A stretch of DNA of 64,000 nucleotides from Bryobacterales bacterium (GCA_026713545.1 JAPOOG010000157.1:1-64000); one strand, 5' to 3'. Shown: positions 21,199-32,087, counted from the stretch's first letter. Made by a program: numbers and translations. The notes: generated by a model not told the origin, from the letters alone.

Positions 21199-21712
21199 AG
21201 GGAATGCTCAGTTCATCTGTTTGGGGTGATAGGGCTTTGCAGAACTCCCTTTTGCTCCTTCTTGGTCAGGAGCAGAACGAGAAAGCGTGCAAGGACTGCA
21301 ATATGTAGTATGACCAAGACGGCCGAGTGGAACTCTTCCGTGAGGACGAATCCGTCGCGAAAGTCCGATGTAGGGGATCAGTTGAGACCACGCTGCTCTC
21401 GGAAAGCATGCCAAGCCCGCTGGCCGCTCCAGCCAGAGACCAGGAACTGGGGCCGTGTCGAGAGATGCGTCGCCGACATCCTCGATCTTCTGGTCCAAAA
21501 GAGCATCGGCTCAGTGAACTTCGCGGTGGCCAGCCTTGTTCTCGAAGTGAATAATGGCGCTGTTTGCCCAGAAGGACCGAAAGAATACGAAGGGAGACGC
21601 AGATCAAGGGTCGTCGACAGGCATCTCCGAGCAGTCGCGGCATCACCTGTGAAAATAGCGAACCGCGGTCCTCTTGACATTGGTCCTTGCTGCACGAAAC
21701 CATGAGGCCGGA
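21199..21712. other. Gene-less region upstream of the oxygenase gene
   Basis: About 514 bases between divergent genes. Several open frames on both strands overlap each other, have no family features and disagree in codon composition with the neighbours, so I reject them. I see no clear repeat or RNA gene. Confidence 0.5.
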
Positions 21713-22810
21713 ATGACCTCGATTCTTGCCCGCGATCTTCACCAGCGTGTTCCTCTGCTCGCCGAGCAGTTTCGGAAGGCCGATCCGTTTCCCCATGCGC
21801 TTATCAATAACTTCGTCGAGCCGTCTTTCCTCGATCGGCTGATTCGCGAGTTCCCCGCATTCGACCGTGACAAGGCGCTCAACGAGTACGGTGAAGTGGG
21901 TAGCAAAGCTGTTCATGCGCATCTTCCCTCACTTGGCGACGCATACCGGCAGCTTGATGAACTTCTTTCATCACCGTATCTACTAGGTTTGATCAGCGGG
22001 ATCACGGGCATTCCAAATCTGCTCTATGACCCGGAATATGTAGGTGGCGGAACCCACGATAATCGGCACGGGCAGGAGCTCGATCCGCATGTGGACTTCA
22101 ACTTTCACCCGACGAATCGTTGGCATCGGCGGCTGAACCTTATTCTTTTTTTGAATGAGGAATGGAGGCCGGAATGGGGCGGTTCCTTGCAGGTTCACTC
22201 AGATCCGTGGGAACGGGACAAGCCGGATCGCGTGAAGTCGTACTTGCCGTTGGCGAACCATTGCGTGCTTTTCGAAACATCAGAGGTCTCCTGGCACGGG
22301 TTCCCGCAGATCGACCTGCCGGAGAACAGGAGGAACCTCTCGCGACGCTCGATCGCGGTGTATTTCTATACGAAAACGCGTCCGAAAGACCAGACGGCGC
22401 CGGACCACAGTACGGTCTATGTGCCGCGATCTCTGCCGGACAAGTTTCGCGCCGGACACAAATTGAGCAATGAGGATGCGGGCGAATTAAAGATAGCGGT
22501 CCAGCGACGTGACCGGCAGATGAAGTTTCTCTACGAAAGGGAGAAGGAATTCTCGCTGGTGATCGAAGGTTGCCACTGGCGTATCGGCGAGCACGAAAAG
22601 CAGATCGAGAAGCTGGAGGCGCTCAATCGCGAGCAGCACGAAGAGATCGGGAAGATGGTGACGCTCAATCGCGAGATGCACGAGGAGGTCGAGAAGCTAA
22701 AGCGGAAACATGCCGACGCGCTATCCCGGATCTTCCGTTCCCCAACGTTTCGACTGGGTTATGTGCTGAGTTGGCCGGCACGTGTCTTGAAGGGGTTGTT
22801 CGGAACGTAA
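21713..22810 (+). CDS. 2OG-Fe(II) oxygenase with C-terminal coiled coil
   Basis: A 365-residue protein. Residues of about 20-240 are a prolyl-hydroxylase-like dioxygenase. The iron ligands are visible as HVDFNFHP (His-X-Asp) and the later His in VSWHGFPQ, with RRSIAVYFY supplying the 2-oxoglutarate-binding Arg. The tail (about residues 265-335) is a Glu/Lys-rich coiled coil with a duplicated LNRE-HEE unit, followed by a hydrophobic end. I chose ATG 21713 rather than an upstream start at 21674 because GAGG sits five bases before it. Family members near polysaccharide genes hydroxylate proteins or sugars. The target is unknown. Confidence 0.8.
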   Translation: MTSILARDLHQRVPLLAEQFRKADPFPHALINNFVEPSFLDRLIREFPAFDRDKALNEYGEVGSKAVHAHLPSLGDAYRQLDELLSSPYLLGLISGITGIPNLLYDPEYVGGGTHDNRHGQELDPHVDFNFHPTNRWHRRLNLILFLNEEWRPEWGGSLQVHSDPWERDKPDRVKSYLPLANHCVLFETSEVSWHGFPQIDLPENRRNLSRRSIAVYFYTKTRPKDQTAPDHSTVYVPRSLPDKFRAGHKLSNEDAGELKIAVQRRDRQMKFLYEREKEFSLVIEGCHWRIGEHEKQIEKLEALNREQHEEIGKMVTLNREMHEEVEKLKRKHADALSRIFRSPTFRLGYVLSWPARVLKGLFGT

Positions 22811-23029
22811 CCGGAGCTCACTTCACGCATATGCCATAGGCAGCCATTGACACTGCCAACGACCTGCACATCTCGTCCGGCCTCTCAGACGGATGAGTCC
22901 TTCCAATGGGAAGCGGGTTCGCGCTTGTAGAGAGGGCCGCGAGAGCTTTGGCGATGGTTAGCAAGCTGGTCCGGGTTTCAGTCGATACCGAGCCGTCTTG
23001 TGCGTGCCGTAGCGTGCCCGCGCCTATAG

Positions 23030-24688
23030 TCAGACGGGGCCTTCCGTAGGAGGAAGCGAAGAGCGCCAGCCTTCGTGGAGCATTCCTTGGAGACCGTTGA
23101 CGAGGCTGATATTCTCGGGTCGGTTGGCGATGTTTCGGGTTTCGAGGGGGTCGACTTCGTAATCGTAGAGTTCGGCCGAGGTGTAGGGAAAGTCCTGGGC
23201 GCGCCACTCGGTGTAGCGATAGCGGCGGGTGCGGATCGAATAACCCATTCCCGCGCCGACGCCGGGGATTTCTCGAGGGTATTGGCTGAAGACCGCACGT
23301 TTCCAAAGGCGGTCCGGGTCGTCGAATAACGGGACGAAGCTTGAACCCTCAAGTGCTTCGGGCCTGTCGAGACCGCAAAGTTCGCAGAGTGTAGGAAAGA
23401 TGTCGACCAGCTCGGTAAGCCCCGAGGTCTTCCTGTTTTTCCCGAGCCGGCCCGGGGCACTGACGATCAATGGGGCGCGAGTGGCGGCTTCCAGGTTCGT
23501 GTGCTTGTTCCAGAGGCCGTGGTCGCCGAGGTGATAACCATGGTCTCCCCATAGAACGACCATCGTATTGTCTCGCAGGCGGAGGTCATCCAGTGCCTTC
23601 AGAAGCCGCCCGATCTGGGCATCCACGTAACTGACCGAAGCGCGGTATGCACGGATCAGGTCGCGGGCTTGGTCGGCGGGGATCGGTCCAGCCTGAGGGA
23701 TGTTGATATAGCCGCGAAGTTCGTTCGAGTTGTGAAGCGCGTACGGCGGAGCGCCGGCAGGAGGTTCACGGAAAGCAGCGATGTCGATCTGCGACTTCGG
23801 GTAGAGGTCAAAATACTTCTCGGGAGCGACGAACGGCAGGTGAGGCTTCAAGAAACCCGCTGCAAGGAAAAACCGCTTGCGGCGCAACTCGCCGAGTGCG
23901 TGGACGACCGCATCGGCGGTCATACCGTCGGCAAGTTGGTTGTCGGCCACTCGGCGGCTTTCCCAACTACGCATTCCCCAGCCGCGTTGTCCTTCGACGG
24001 CGGGCTTGCGTTTCGCGGGTTCGTAATAGAAACGCTCGTTGGAAATCCAGCTATTCGAGCGAAGGCCATCCCACTTGGCTTGCGCGAAGCGGCGGCTTTC
24101 CACCGTATTCCATCCGTGGTGGCCGGGAATCCAGGAGGGGACGCTCCAGGATTGCAAGTCGTCAAGTTCAGGCTTGTGAAAGATCTTGCTGAAGCCCGCC
24201 GTGACATAGCCGTGACCCTTGAAATGCTCGGGGATGGTCACGGTGTCCCGGAGAAATCGGCGGAAATGGGTTTGAAGGTCGTGGACACGGGTTGTGTCGG
24301 GTCGGAGTCCGGTGAGCAACGAGGTTCGTGAAGGGCTGCAAACGGCCTGCTGGCAGTAGGCGCTCGTGAACGTGAGTCCGTTGGCTGCGAGGGCGTCGAT
24401 GTTTGGAGTGCGGATGTCGGGGTCCCCGTAGCAGCCTAGAGAAGGGCGCAGGTCGTCGACGGCGATGAAGAGAACATTGAGCTCTGGTGTTGGAGACTTC
24501 TTTTTTGCAAGACCGCGAGTGGGAAGGAGTATCGCGGCCGATCCGGCGGTAGCGCGGAGAAGCTGGCGGCGCGAGAGGCCCGGCTGCGGGCGGGCGGTTT
24601 CGTTGACCGGAGCGAGAGAGGTCCCGCTTGCCACAACGGGCGCGACATCGTTCTCAGGCACGCTTTCGGCATCGCATCCGGCAGGCAT
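23030..24688 (-). CDS. Exported sulfatase, iduronate-2-sulfatase-like
   Basis: A 552-residue type I sulfatase. The leader contains a twin-arginine (LSRRQLLRATAGSAAIL). The formylglycine motif is CSPSRTSLLTG near residue 125, where Cys is converted by a sulfatase-maturating enzyme. Calcium-site residues are in FIAVDDLRPSLG near residue 75 and LWGDHGYHLGDHG further on. The pattern is closest to iduronate-2-sulfatase/choline-sulfatase-like members. It likely removes sulfate from polysaccharide in the periplasm. It is 21 bases downstream of a trans-sulfuration enzyme gene on the same strand, linking sulfate release with sulfur amino acid metabolism. The window has no maturase gene. Confidence 0.88.
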   Translation of the reverse strand: MPAGCDAESVPENDVAPVVASGTSLAPVNETARPQPGLSRRQLLRATAGSAAILLPTRGLAKKKSPTPELNVLFIAVDDLRPSLGCYGDPDIRTPNIDALAANGLTFTSAYCQQAVCSPSRTSLLTGLRPDTTRVHDLQTHFRRFLRDTVTIPEHFKGHGYVTAGFSKIFHKPELDDLQSWSVPSWIPGHHGWNTVESRRFAQAKWDGLRSNSWISNERFYYEPAKRKPAVEGQRGWGMRSWESRRVADNQLADGMTADAVVHALGELRRKRFFLAAGFLKPHLPFVAPEKYFDLYPKSQIDIAAFREPPAGAPPYALHNSNELRGYINIPQAGPIPADQARDLIRAYRASVSYVDAQIGRLLKALDDLRLRDNTMVVLWGDHGYHLGDHGLWNKHTNLEAATRAPLIVSAPGRLGKNRKTSGLTELVDIFPTLCELCGLDRPEALEGSSFVPLFDDPDRLWKRAVFSQYPREIPGVGAGMGYSIRTRRYRYTEWRAQDFPYTSAELYDYEVDPLETRNIANRPENISLVNGLQGMLHEGWRSSLPPTEGPV

Positions 24689-24709
24689 GGTGTCCTTCTG
24701 TCTGGAGTT

Positions 24710-25891
24710 CTATCGTTTGAGTGCCTGATCGAGGTCGGCTTCGATATCTTCGACGGCTTCGATGCCAGCGGAGAGACGAACTAGATTGTCGCGTATGCCA
24801 AGACGCTCACGATGCTTCGGCGCGAGATCGCGATGGGAGCTGATCGCCGGATAAAGCATGAGCGAATGGACATCGCCGAGCGTCGTGGCGGGAACGATCA
24901 TCCGCAGGGCGTCCATGAAAGCGAATACTTCCTGCCGTCCAGCGTCTTTGATCTCAAAACTGACCATCCCGCCGAAGAGATCCCGCGGAAAAAGACGCCG
25001 GGACGTCTCGATGTCAGGGTGTTCTGGATCGCCTGGGAAGTAGACTCTCTTCACACGAGGGTGTCCTTTGAGCCAAGCGGCGATGTGGCGAGCGTTTTGA
25101 CATTGACGCTCGATGCGCAACGGGAGCGTCTTGATGCCGCGCATGGCAAGATAGGCTTCGAAGGGTCCGATGTTCGGTCCGAGAGTGCGCGTCAAGACGG
25201 TGATGAGCTGACGCCAGTCTTCGCTTGCGACGAGAGCGCCGCCCATGAGGTCGCCGTGGCCCGCCAGATACTTCGTCATGCTGTGCACAACCAAGTCGAC
25301 GCCGAGTTCCAGTGGACGGAGCAACACCGGCGTGGCGAAGGTGTTGTCAACGATGACCGACGCCCCGTGCGCGTGAGCAAGAGTTGTGATTCTGTCGATC
25401 GGCGCAACGCGCAGCAGAGGATTCGAAACCGGCTCAAGCAGCACACAGGACGGTTTCTCTTTCGCAAGCACTTGCTCGAAATCGTCGAGATCGCAAGGTT
25501 CGGCGAAGCTGATGTCAACACCGGTCGGCCCGAGGATGTTCGTCAGCAGAGTAATGCTCTGGCCGTACATGACCTTGGCGCAGAGCACCGAGCGGCGACG
25601 ATCGGTCATCGCGGCGATCAGAGCAAGGTGAATGGCCGACATGCCCGACGTCGTGGCGACCGCCAAGTCGCCGCCTTCGAGCCGGGCCAGAAGTTCCTCG
25701 AGAGCGGCCGTGGTGGGGTTGCCATAACGGGTGTAACCGTGGCCCTCAATCTCTTCGTTGAAGACCCGGTCGAGATCTTCCGTGCGCTCATAAAAGAAGC
25801 TGGAGGTCCCGAATACGGGTGTAGTGGACGGGACGTAGTTGCCGAGCTTCTTGCGGTCGCCCGCATGGACGGCTAGCGTATCGATCTTCAT
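24710..25891 (-). CDS. Cys/Met metabolism PLP enzyme (gamma-synthase/gamma-lyase)
   Basis: A 393-residue cytoplasmic PLP enzyme of the Cys/Met metabolism family, which includes cystathionine gamma-synthase and methionine gamma-lyase. It has the family start [16 protein letters not shown] binding the cofactor phosphate across the dimer, and the PLP lysine in [12 protein letters not shown]. Substrate specificity cannot be separated from sequence alone. It is the first gene of a pair with the sulfatase. No S-box-type SAM riboswitch pattern is apparent in the 210 bases before it. Confidence 0.85.
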   Translation of the reverse strand: MKIDTLAVHAGDRKKLGNYVPSTTPVFGTSSFFYERTEDLDRVFNEEIEGHGYTRYGNPTTAALEELLARLEGGDLAVATTSGMSAIHLALIAAMTDRRRSVLCAKVMYGQSITLLTNILGPTGVDISFAEPCDLDDFEQVLAKEKPSCVLLEPVSNPLLRVAPIDRITTLAHAHGASVIVDNTFATPVLLRPLELGVDLVVHSMTKYLAGHGDLMGGALVASEDWRQLITVLTRTLGPNIGPFEAYLAMRGIKTLPLRIERQCQNARHIAAWLKGHPRVKRVYFPGDPEHPDIETSRRLFPRDLFGGMVSFEIKDAGRQEVFAFMDALRMIVPATTLGDVHSLMLYPAISSHRDLAPKHRERLGIRDNLVRLSAGIEAVEDIEADLDQALKR

Positions 25892-26104
25892 CTGCTTGTG
25901 GAGGGGGCAGCAGAGAACGTCTTTTCGTGATTATATGCGGTTGGCTGTGGCCGCGTTCGTGATCGTAGACGGTGAATGGATATCTCGTAGGTGCTGTCGC
26001 TCGTTGCAGAGACGCTCTCGAAGACAGCAGGCGCGTTATCAGGTCGAAAGCCCGAAGGTGAACGGTACAATGAAAGCGTGGTAACTGCCCTTTCTCTATA
26101 GACC

Positions 26105-28903
26105 ATGCTCGACAATTTGCTTGCCAAGGTCTTCGGCACCAAGCACGAGCGCGAACTCAAGCGGCTGCGTCCGTTAGTCGTTGCGATCAATGATCGCGAG
26201 CAAGAGGTTAAAAACCTCAACGACGACCAGCTACGAGCCAAAACCGCTGAATTCAAGGAAAGAATCTCGAACGGGGAGTCTCTCGACGACTTGCTGTTCG
26301 AAGCGTTTGCGGTATGCCGCGAGGTCGGTCGTCGCGTGCTCGCGATGCGGCACTTCGACGTTCAGTTGATCGGCGGTATCGTCCTGCACGAAGGCAAAAT
26401 CGCCGAGATGAAAACCGGTGAAGGCAAAACCCTCGTCGCGACATTACCGGCCTACCTGAACGCGCTGGAAGGAATGGGCGTTCATGTCATTACCGTGAAC
26501 GACTACCTGGCGCGGCGCGACGCCGAGTGGATGGGGAAGCTGTACGGTTTCCTGGGTTTGCAGGTGGGCGTGATCGTCCATGATCTGACTGAGCAGGAGC
26601 GTCGCAAGAGCTACGGCGCCGACATCACCTACGGCACAAACAACGAGTTTGGATTCGATTACTTGCGCGACAACATGAAGTTTGATCTCGCGGACTGCGT
26701 CCAGCGGGAGAATAACTTCGCGATTGTCGACGAGGTGGACTCGATCCTGATCGACGAGGCGCGAACTCCACTGATCATTTCAGGTCCGAGCGAGGAATCG
26801 ACGGACAAGTACTACAAAGTGAATCGCTCCATCCCGAAAATGGAGCGAGGCGAGGTGATCCAGGGAGAGGAACCACGCGATCGCACGTACACGGGCGACT
26901 ACATCATCGAGGAAAAGCACCGTACCGCCTTCCTGACCGAGCAGGGTGAGGCAAAGGTTGAAAAGGCTCTGGGCATTGGCAACATCAACGATCTGGCGAA
27001 TTATGAGCTGAAGCACTGTGTCGAGCAGGCGCTCAAGGCGCATACCATCTTCCAACGCGACAAGGACTACGTCGTCAAGGACGGCCAAGTGGTGATCGTT
27101 GACGAGTTCACCGGGCGGCTGATGCCGGGCCGGCGTTGGAGTGACGGCCTGCATCAAGCCGTGGAAGCAAAAGAGCGCGTCAAGATCGAACGTGAGAACC
27201 AGACGCTGGCGACGATTACCTTCCAAAATTACTTCCGAATGTATAAAAAGCTGGCCGGAATGACCGGTACAGCTGACACAGAAGCCCCCGAGTTCTCAAA
27301 GATTTACAAGCTCGATGTTAACGTGATCCCTACGAATCAGAATCTGATTCGCGTTGAGCATCCGGATATTGTTTACCGAACCGAGGAAGAGAAATTCCGG
27401 AACGCCGCGATGGAGATCAAGGAACTGGCCGCATCGGGACAGCCGGTCTTGGTGGGAACGATCTCGATCGAGAAGTCCGAGCATCTGTCGCGCATCCTCA
27501 AGAAGACGGGCATCAAGCACGAAGTGCTCAATGCCAAGCAGCACGAGCGCGAGGCGTTGATCGTCGCCCAGGCAGGCCGAAAAGGTGCGGTCACGGTCTC
27601 GACGAACATGGCCGGCCGAGGCACGGACATTCTGCTCGGCGGCAACCCGGAGCACTTGGCGATCGAGGCGCTGAGAAAACAGGGGCGCAATCGCGATCAG
27701 TTGTCCGCGGAAGAATGGAAAGCGGCTGTTGCCAAGCAGAAGGAGATCACCGACAAGGAGCATGACGAGGTGGTCCAACTGGGCGGCCTGTTCATCCTCG
27801 GCACGGAGCGTCACGAGTCGCGGCGGATTGACAACCAGCTTCGAGGCCGCGCCGGACGGCAAGGCGATCCCGGGGCTTCGCGGTTCTACCTCTCATTGCA
27901 GGATGATCTCTTGAGGATCTTCGGGGGCGAGAAGGTCCAGAACCTGATGCTGAAGCTCGGCATGGAAGAAGACGTACCGATCGAGTCGAAGCTGATCACC
28001 AAGCGCATCGAAGCTGCGCAGAAGGCCGTCGAGGCCCAGCACTTCGGGGCCCGCAAACATCTCCTCGAATACGATGACGTTATGAACAAGCAGCGCGAGG
28101 CCGTCTACGGCATGCGCCGCAAGCTGCTGGCGGGCAAAGATCAGCGGGACCACATCATGAGGTTGATCGGCGACTTGGCGGGTGACGCCGTAGAGTCACG
28201 TTGTCCCGAAAGAACGCATCCCGATACATGGGACTTGACAGGGCTGCGGACGGACATCGCCAACGGTTTCGATGTCAATATCGACAACCTCGATCTGAAT
28301 GGACTCGATCGTCAGGCCACCGCCGACGAAATCACCGAGATGCTGAGCAAGCAGTATGAAGAGACAGAGCAGTTGATGGGAGCCGAGAGGCTCCGTTACT
28401 CCGAGCGCATGATCATGCTGCAACTGCTTGACGCGCAGTGGAAGGACCATCTGCTATCGATGGACCACCTCAAGGAAGGCATCACCCTGCGCAGCTATGG
28501 CCAGAGAGATCCATTGGTCGAGTACAAGAAAGAGTCGTTCCAACTCTTTCAGGCCATGATGACGCGGTTCGAGGAAGAGACTCTTCGATTCATGTTCCAC
28601 CTGCAGCCCGCAGCGAGTGCTCCTGAAAGGGCTGGGCGTGAGGCGGCGCCCGTCGCAGTATTGGAAATCAAGGAAGAGGCTCGTGCTTCAGCTCCGAGTC
28701 GGGACGTCGGTACGATCGAGGACTTCACACGCGACGTGCGGCGCAAGAAGGAGAAAGAGCTGGCGCACGCTCGTATGGCTGGAGCCGGGGACCGGCAGGC
28801 GGCGGTGAAGCAGGTTATTCGGGGCAAGAAAGTGGGCCGCAACGCTCCTTGTCCTTGCGGAAGCGGCAAGAAACACAAGAAGTGCTGCGGCAGGGCCGCC
28901 TGA
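26105..28903 (+). CDS. secA: Protein translocase ATPase SecA
   Basis: A 932-residue SecA, the motor that drives preproteins through SecYEG. The N-terminus [19 protein letters not shown] is typical. Walker A is [16 protein letters not shown] near residue 105 and the Walker B region is [14 protein letters not shown]. The helicase-like NBD2 carries [20 protein letters not shown] and [17 protein letters not shown]. The end has the zinc-binding SEC-C motif [13 protein letters not shown], which binds SecB and lipids. It is the full bacterial length. It is monocistronic and divergent from the trans-sulfuration gene. Confidence 0.98.
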   Translation: MLDNLLAKVFGTKHERELKRLRPLVVAINDREQEVKNLNDDQLRAKTAEFKERISNGESLDDLLFEAFAVCREVGRRVLAMRHFDVQLIGGIVLHEGKIAEMKTGEGKTLVATLPAYLNALEGMGVHVITVNDYLARRDAEWMGKLYGFLGLQVGVIVHDLTEQERRKSYGADITYGTNNEFGFDYLRDNMKFDLADCVQRENNFAIVDEVDSILIDEARTPLIISGPSEESTDKYYKVNRSIPKMERGEVIQGEEPRDRTYTGDYIIEEKHRTAFLTEQGEAKVEKALGIGNINDLANYELKHCVEQALKAHTIFQRDKDYVVKDGQVVIVDEFTGRLMPGRRWSDGLHQAVEAKERVKIERENQTLATITFQNYFRMYKKLAGMTGTADTEAPEFSKIYKLDVNVIPTNQNLIRVEHPDIVYRTEEEKFRNAAMEIKELAASGQPVLVGTISIEKSEHLSRILKKTGIKHEVLNAKQHEREALIVAQAGRKGAVTVSTNMAGRGTDILLGGNPEHLAIEALRKQGRNRDQLSAEEWKAAVAKQKEITDKEHDEVVQLGGLFILGTERHESRRIDNQLRGRAGRQGDPGASRFYLSLQDDLLRIFGGEKVQNLMLKLGMEEDVPIESKLITKRIEAAQKAVEAQHFGARKHLLEYDDVMNKQREAVYGMRRKLLAGKDQRDHIMRLIGDLAGDAVESRCPERTHPDTWDLTGLRTDIANGFDVNIDNLDLNGLDRQATADEITEMLSKQYEETEQLMGAERLRYSERMIMLQLLDAQWKDHLLSMDHLKEGITLRSYGQRDPLVEYKKESFQLFQAMMTRFEEETLRFMFHLQPAASAPERAGREAAPVAVLEIKEEARASAPSRDVGTIEDFTRDVRRKKEKELAHARMAGAGDRQAAVKQVIRGKKVGRNAPCPCGSGKKHKKCCGRAA

Positions 28904-29059
28904 CTGCCCGTAGTAATCGCGTGCTCTGGCGACGTGTCAGCCTTTTCTAGCTGCAGCGCGTTCGTAAGTTGTTGGCGCCACAGTGACGCTATGAATGATG
29001 ACACTCACCGCGGAGAGATGTTGTATTTTGGTTCGGGCTGCTGAGGAAACACAACACCT

Positions 29060-30106
29060 GTGTACGGTATCTGTACTTCTGTGAGTCGTCTGCTCGCGCG
29101 CTCCGTCGTTGCTCTGATTCTCGTTGCCTCCCCGTCGTTTGCCGTGGACTTGGTGCCCGGCGCCTTGGGCGATTTCCTGCGTGAATCGGCGCAACCGATT
29201 TCTCCCGAGCAGCCGGACTTGTTTGACGAGTTCGGTTTCGAAGAGGGGCAGAGCGGGACCTATCGAACGCCGGATGGCCGGCGGCTCGAAGTCGAAGCCT
29301 ATCGCTTCCAGGACGCCACAGGAAGCCTCGCGGCCTACCAATGGATCCGCCCCGCCGGCGGGGACTTCGTGCCGTATGGCGAACGCGCGGTTCAGAAAGG
29401 CCGCACAACGGTCATTCACTTCGGCAATTTCGCGGTGCGGATGATCGGCGACGAGGCTTTCGGCGAACACATTGAGGCCATGCTGAGCTTTCTCCCGCGC
29501 GTGGCTCTGCAAGCAGAGCCGCCGGTCTTGAAGTATGTTCCTGAGCAAGACCTGATTCCGTTCTCGGGCCGTTATGTCTTGGGACCTGAGTCGCTGACGT
29601 CGGTCGCATCGGAAGTGCCGCCTTCGGTTGCGGCGTTTCGCTACGGGACCGAAGCGCAATTTGTCCGCTACGAATCGGGGGCAGGCGAATTGCGGATGAT
29701 TCTTTTCTATTACCCATCTCCTCAAATCGCACGGGGGCAGTTGGAAGAGTTTGAGGCGCTGCCGGATGTATTGGTGAAGCGCAGCGGGCCGCTGTTGGCG
29801 GCTGTTTTGTCGCCACCGACCGCCGATGCAGCCGAGCGACTGTTGTCACGCGTGCGGTATGTGGCCGAGATCACGGTCACCCATCGTACGGTAGGGCGTC
29901 ATGAAGACCTTGCGACGCTGATCATCGACATCGTGATCTTCTGTGCCCTGCTGGCGCTGTTGATGATCGTGGGAGGTGGGATAGTGGCCGGCTCGCGGAT
30001 ATTGGCTCGCCGATTCTGGCCGGACTCGGTATTGGCGCCTTCGGAATCGGACACCATGGTGCGGCTCGATTTGGAGGTACGGCCGGGAGGGAGAGGGCCG
30101 CGGTAG
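29060..30106 (+). CDS. Exported DUF6599-like protein
   Basis: A 348-residue protein with a signal peptide (SVVALILVASPSFA) and a transmembrane helix near residues 290-312 (LIIDIVIFCALLALLMIVGGG). The body resembles DUF6599: PGALGDFLRESAQPIS, the DATGSLAAYQW segment and two related beta-alpha repeats. The protein is probably anchored to the inner membrane with a large periplasmic domain. The start is GTG at 29060; GTG 29081 would give a tidier signal peptide but has no ribosome site, while GAGG at 29043 serves the former weakly. DUF6599 is largely confined to Acidobacteriota and has no known function. Confidence 0.7.
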   Translation: MYGICTSVSRLLARSVVALILVASPSFAVDLVPGALGDFLRESAQPISPEQPDLFDEFGFEEGQSGTYRTPDGRRLEVEAYRFQDATGSLAAYQWIRPAGGDFVPYGERAVQKGRTTVIHFGNFAVRMIGDEAFGEHIEAMLSFLPRVALQAEPPVLKYVPEQDLIPFSGRYVLGPESLTSVASEVPPSVAAFRYGTEAQFVRYESGAGELRMILFYYPSPQIARGQLEEFEALPDVLVKRSGPLLAAVLSPPTADAAERLLSRVRYVAEITVTHRTVGRHEDLATLIIDIVIFCALLALLMIVGGGIVAGSRILARRFWPDSVLAPSESDTMVRLDLEVRPGGRGPR

Positions 30107-30241
30107 TCGCATACGAAGCGGCGGCAGTTGGGTTACAGTCGGCACTTGAGGCCCTTTCAGCTTCTATAGGGCCGTGGGGATTTTCTGACATGGCCTCGCC
30201 TGCTGACCGACCGCGTACTCAGGGATGCGCCGGTCTCGTCT

Positions 30242-30766
30242 GTGAGTCCCGGACCGGGATGTTTCTTTAGGGATGGAACCTTAACTGTGCCAATAGCAAA
30301 CTGGAAATCACAACTCTACGGTGTTGTGCAAAGCTTGCTCTATAACAACCCTCATCGAGTGGTCGACTATCTTGTACGGGGCAAGAAGGGGGAGTGGCGG
30401 CATCGTTCGGACACTCCGCCGCCGGTGCGGCGCCTCTTTGAGACGGAGGCGTCGGAGGAACGTACCTGCCTGCAGACGATTCAGTTCGTGCATCACATGT
30501 TGATTCCTCCCGGCGGTCGGCACGTCCACGAACTGCATGTGCATCCGGATGCGGAGGAGTTGGTCGTAGTCACGACGGGTACGGGCACGGCTACCGTGGG
30601 AGAGGAGGAGCATGGCGTGGCCCCCGGTGATGTGCTGTATATTCCACCACACGCGGAGCACGAAGTTCGCAATACGGGTGAGGAGATGTTGGGCCTGATC
30701 TTCATTAATGTGCCCACGGGGGACGGTTTGACGAAGTTGCAGGCCGCGCAGGAAGAGAGTCGCTAG
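30242..30766 (+). CDS. Cupin-fold protein
   Basis: A 174-residue protein with a single cupin-2 barrel. Metal-binding positions are visible in HVHELHVHPDAEELVVV (His, His and Glu), with the second cupin motif PPHAEHEVRNTG supplying a further His. Such proteins bind a divalent metal and act as isomerases, dioxygenases or small-molecule sensors; no specific role is readable. The start is uncertain: GTG 30242 has no ribosome site, while GTG 30287 has GGGATGG about 15 bases upstream and would give 159 residues. No signal peptide is seen. Confidence 0.75.
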   Translation: MSPGPGCFFRDGTLTVPIANWKSQLYGVVQSLLYNNPHRVVDYLVRGKKGEWRHRSDTPPPVRRLFETEASEERTCLQTIQFVHHMLIPPGGRHVHELHVHPDAEELVVVTTGTGTATVGEEEHGVAPGDVLYIPPHAEHEVRNTGEEMLGLIFINVPTGDGLTKLQAAQEESR

Positions 30767-30834
30767 GTCTTATGCGGGAACCGATGGCGGTTTCCGATCT
30801 GTTTTTTCAGTCAATCAACATCCGGAGGGGTCGG

Positions 30835-31356
30835 ATGCGACGGTCAATTCCCAAGCTGATTTTGATCGCGACGTTCTTCACGGCGGCGGTGTCGGCACAG
30901 AAGGTTTCTGCGCCGGACGTGACCGAGCCGAACCCAAAGCTGACACCCGGCCAAGTGATCGCCATCCAGATGCAGGCATTGCGGAATAACAGCAAAATGC
31001 CCGATGACGGGGGAATCGCAATCACGTTCAACTTCGCGTCGCCTGCCAATCGAAGGATGACCGGGCCGCTGCCGCGATTCATCCAGATGTTGAAAAACCC
31101 GCTCTACAAAATCATGCTCGACTTCGAACGCTATGAGGCCGGTCCGATCGAGAGGTCGGGCGACGAAGCGCAACAGCGGGTGACCTTGATCGATACCGAG
31201 GGAAATCGAGCGATCTTTCTGTGGGTACTTTCGAAGCAGAAGCAGGCGCCCTACGAGAACTGCTGGATGACCGACTCGGTGCACCGCATCAATCCGGAGC
31301 ACGAAAAGCCGCTCGTCGCGCAGTTGGCGACGCCTGGCGTCTTTGAGGTGGAGTGA
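30835..31356 (+). CDS. Exported DUF4864-like protein
   Basis: A 173-residue protein with a signal peptide (LILIATFFTAAVSA). It resembles DUF4864: an early GQVIAIQMQALRNN helix, then AFNFASPxxR-like text (ITFNFASPANRR), a short LKNPLYKIML segment and a final WMTDSVHRI strand. The fold is probably NTF2-like. I chose ATG 30835 over 30772 because GGAGG lies 8 bases upstream. It follows the cupin gene by 68 bases. Function is unknown. Confidence 0.65.
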   Translation: MRRSIPKLILIATFFTAAVSAQKVSAPDVTEPNPKLTPGQVIAIQMQALRNNSKMPDDGGIAITFNFASPANRRMTGPLPRFIQMLKNPLYKIMLDFERYEAGPIERSGDEAQQRVTLIDTEGNRAIFLWVLSKQKQAPYENCWMTDSVHRINPEHEKPLVAQLATPGVFEVE

Positions 31357-31386
31357 GGAGGCTCAGTGCGCCCGGTGTGTTGATGG

Positions 31387-32040
31387 TCACTTGTCGTCGG
31401 TCAGCGCCAGGAAGCGGTCAAGCACACGGCGGACGAACAGGCGCGTCTCGTTGAAGGGGGGGAGACCGTTGTAGTTATCGACCCGGCCCGGCCCTGCGTT
31501 GTACGCGGCGAGCGCGAGCAGAAGGGATTCGGGGGACTCGCGGTAGCGGTCGAGAAGTTGCCGCAGATACATCGTGCCGCCTCGAACGTTTTCGCCGGGG
31601 TTACGCCGGTCGGAGACCTGAAGGTCCCGAGCGGTCCCGGGCATCAGTTGCATCAGTCCTACGGCTCCCCTGGATGAGACCGCATCGGCATCGTAGGCGG
31701 ATTCTGCTGCGATCACGCTGTGCACCAAGGCTTCGGGCAGGCCCGATTCCGCGGAGAAGCGAGCCACGATTTCATCAAGCGTCTCTTCCTTCCCGGATTC
31801 CTGGTCAGGTCTCGTGGCTTCGGGAATCCGGCCGTCCGGCTCGAAGCGGGCGACTGCCTCACGGGGAATCCGCATCGTTCCGCCTCCCTTGGTGAAAAGC
31901 GTAACCTGATCCCCTTCGACCTCATGACGTTCCGCTTCGATGCGGAAACCCGTCGTCAGGACGGCGAATTCGCCGGCGATACCCGGCGCGGCAAGCAGCA
32001 GAGCCGAAAAAACGGGACGTACCAACATTGCCGGCAACAT
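31387..32040 (-). CDS. Lytic transglycosylase, SLT type
   Basis: A 217-residue exported protein with leader VFSALLLAAPGIAGEF. The C-terminal half is a lysozyme-like SLT domain with catalytic Glu in HSVIAAESAYD, then SSRGAVGLMQLMPGTA and LALAAYNAGPGRV. It cleaves peptidoglycan glycan strands to 1,6-anhydro ends. The N-terminal 90 residues contain a small beta-rich region (RHEVEGDQVTLFTKGGGTMR). I chose ATG 32040 rather than 32103 because the longer form would run into the divergent thrC start at 32088. Only 47 bases separate the two starts, so their promoters overlap. Confidence 0.85.
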   Translation of the reverse strand: MLPAMLVRPVFSALLLAAPGIAGEFAVLTTGFRIEAERHEVEGDQVTLFTKGGGTMRIPREAVARFEPDGRIPEATRPDQESGKEETLDEIVARFSAESGLPEALVHSVIAAESAYDADAVSSRGAVGLMQLMPGTARDLQVSDRRNPGENVRGGTMYLRQLLDRYRESPESLLLALAAYNAGPGRVDNYNGLPPFNETRLFVRRVLDRFLALTDDK

Positions 32041-32087
32041 TCGGCTTGACTTTCTTCGGGCGGCTGCAACCACGATATACCAATAGT

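Noticed and set aside
21266-21922. 218-codon minus-strand frame
   Set aside because: It overlaps the start of the 2OG oxygenase gene and has Ser/Arg-rich text without any motif.
25892-26104. SAM riboswitch before the trans-sulfuration gene
   Set aside because: The leader shows no S-box-like consensus or matching stems.
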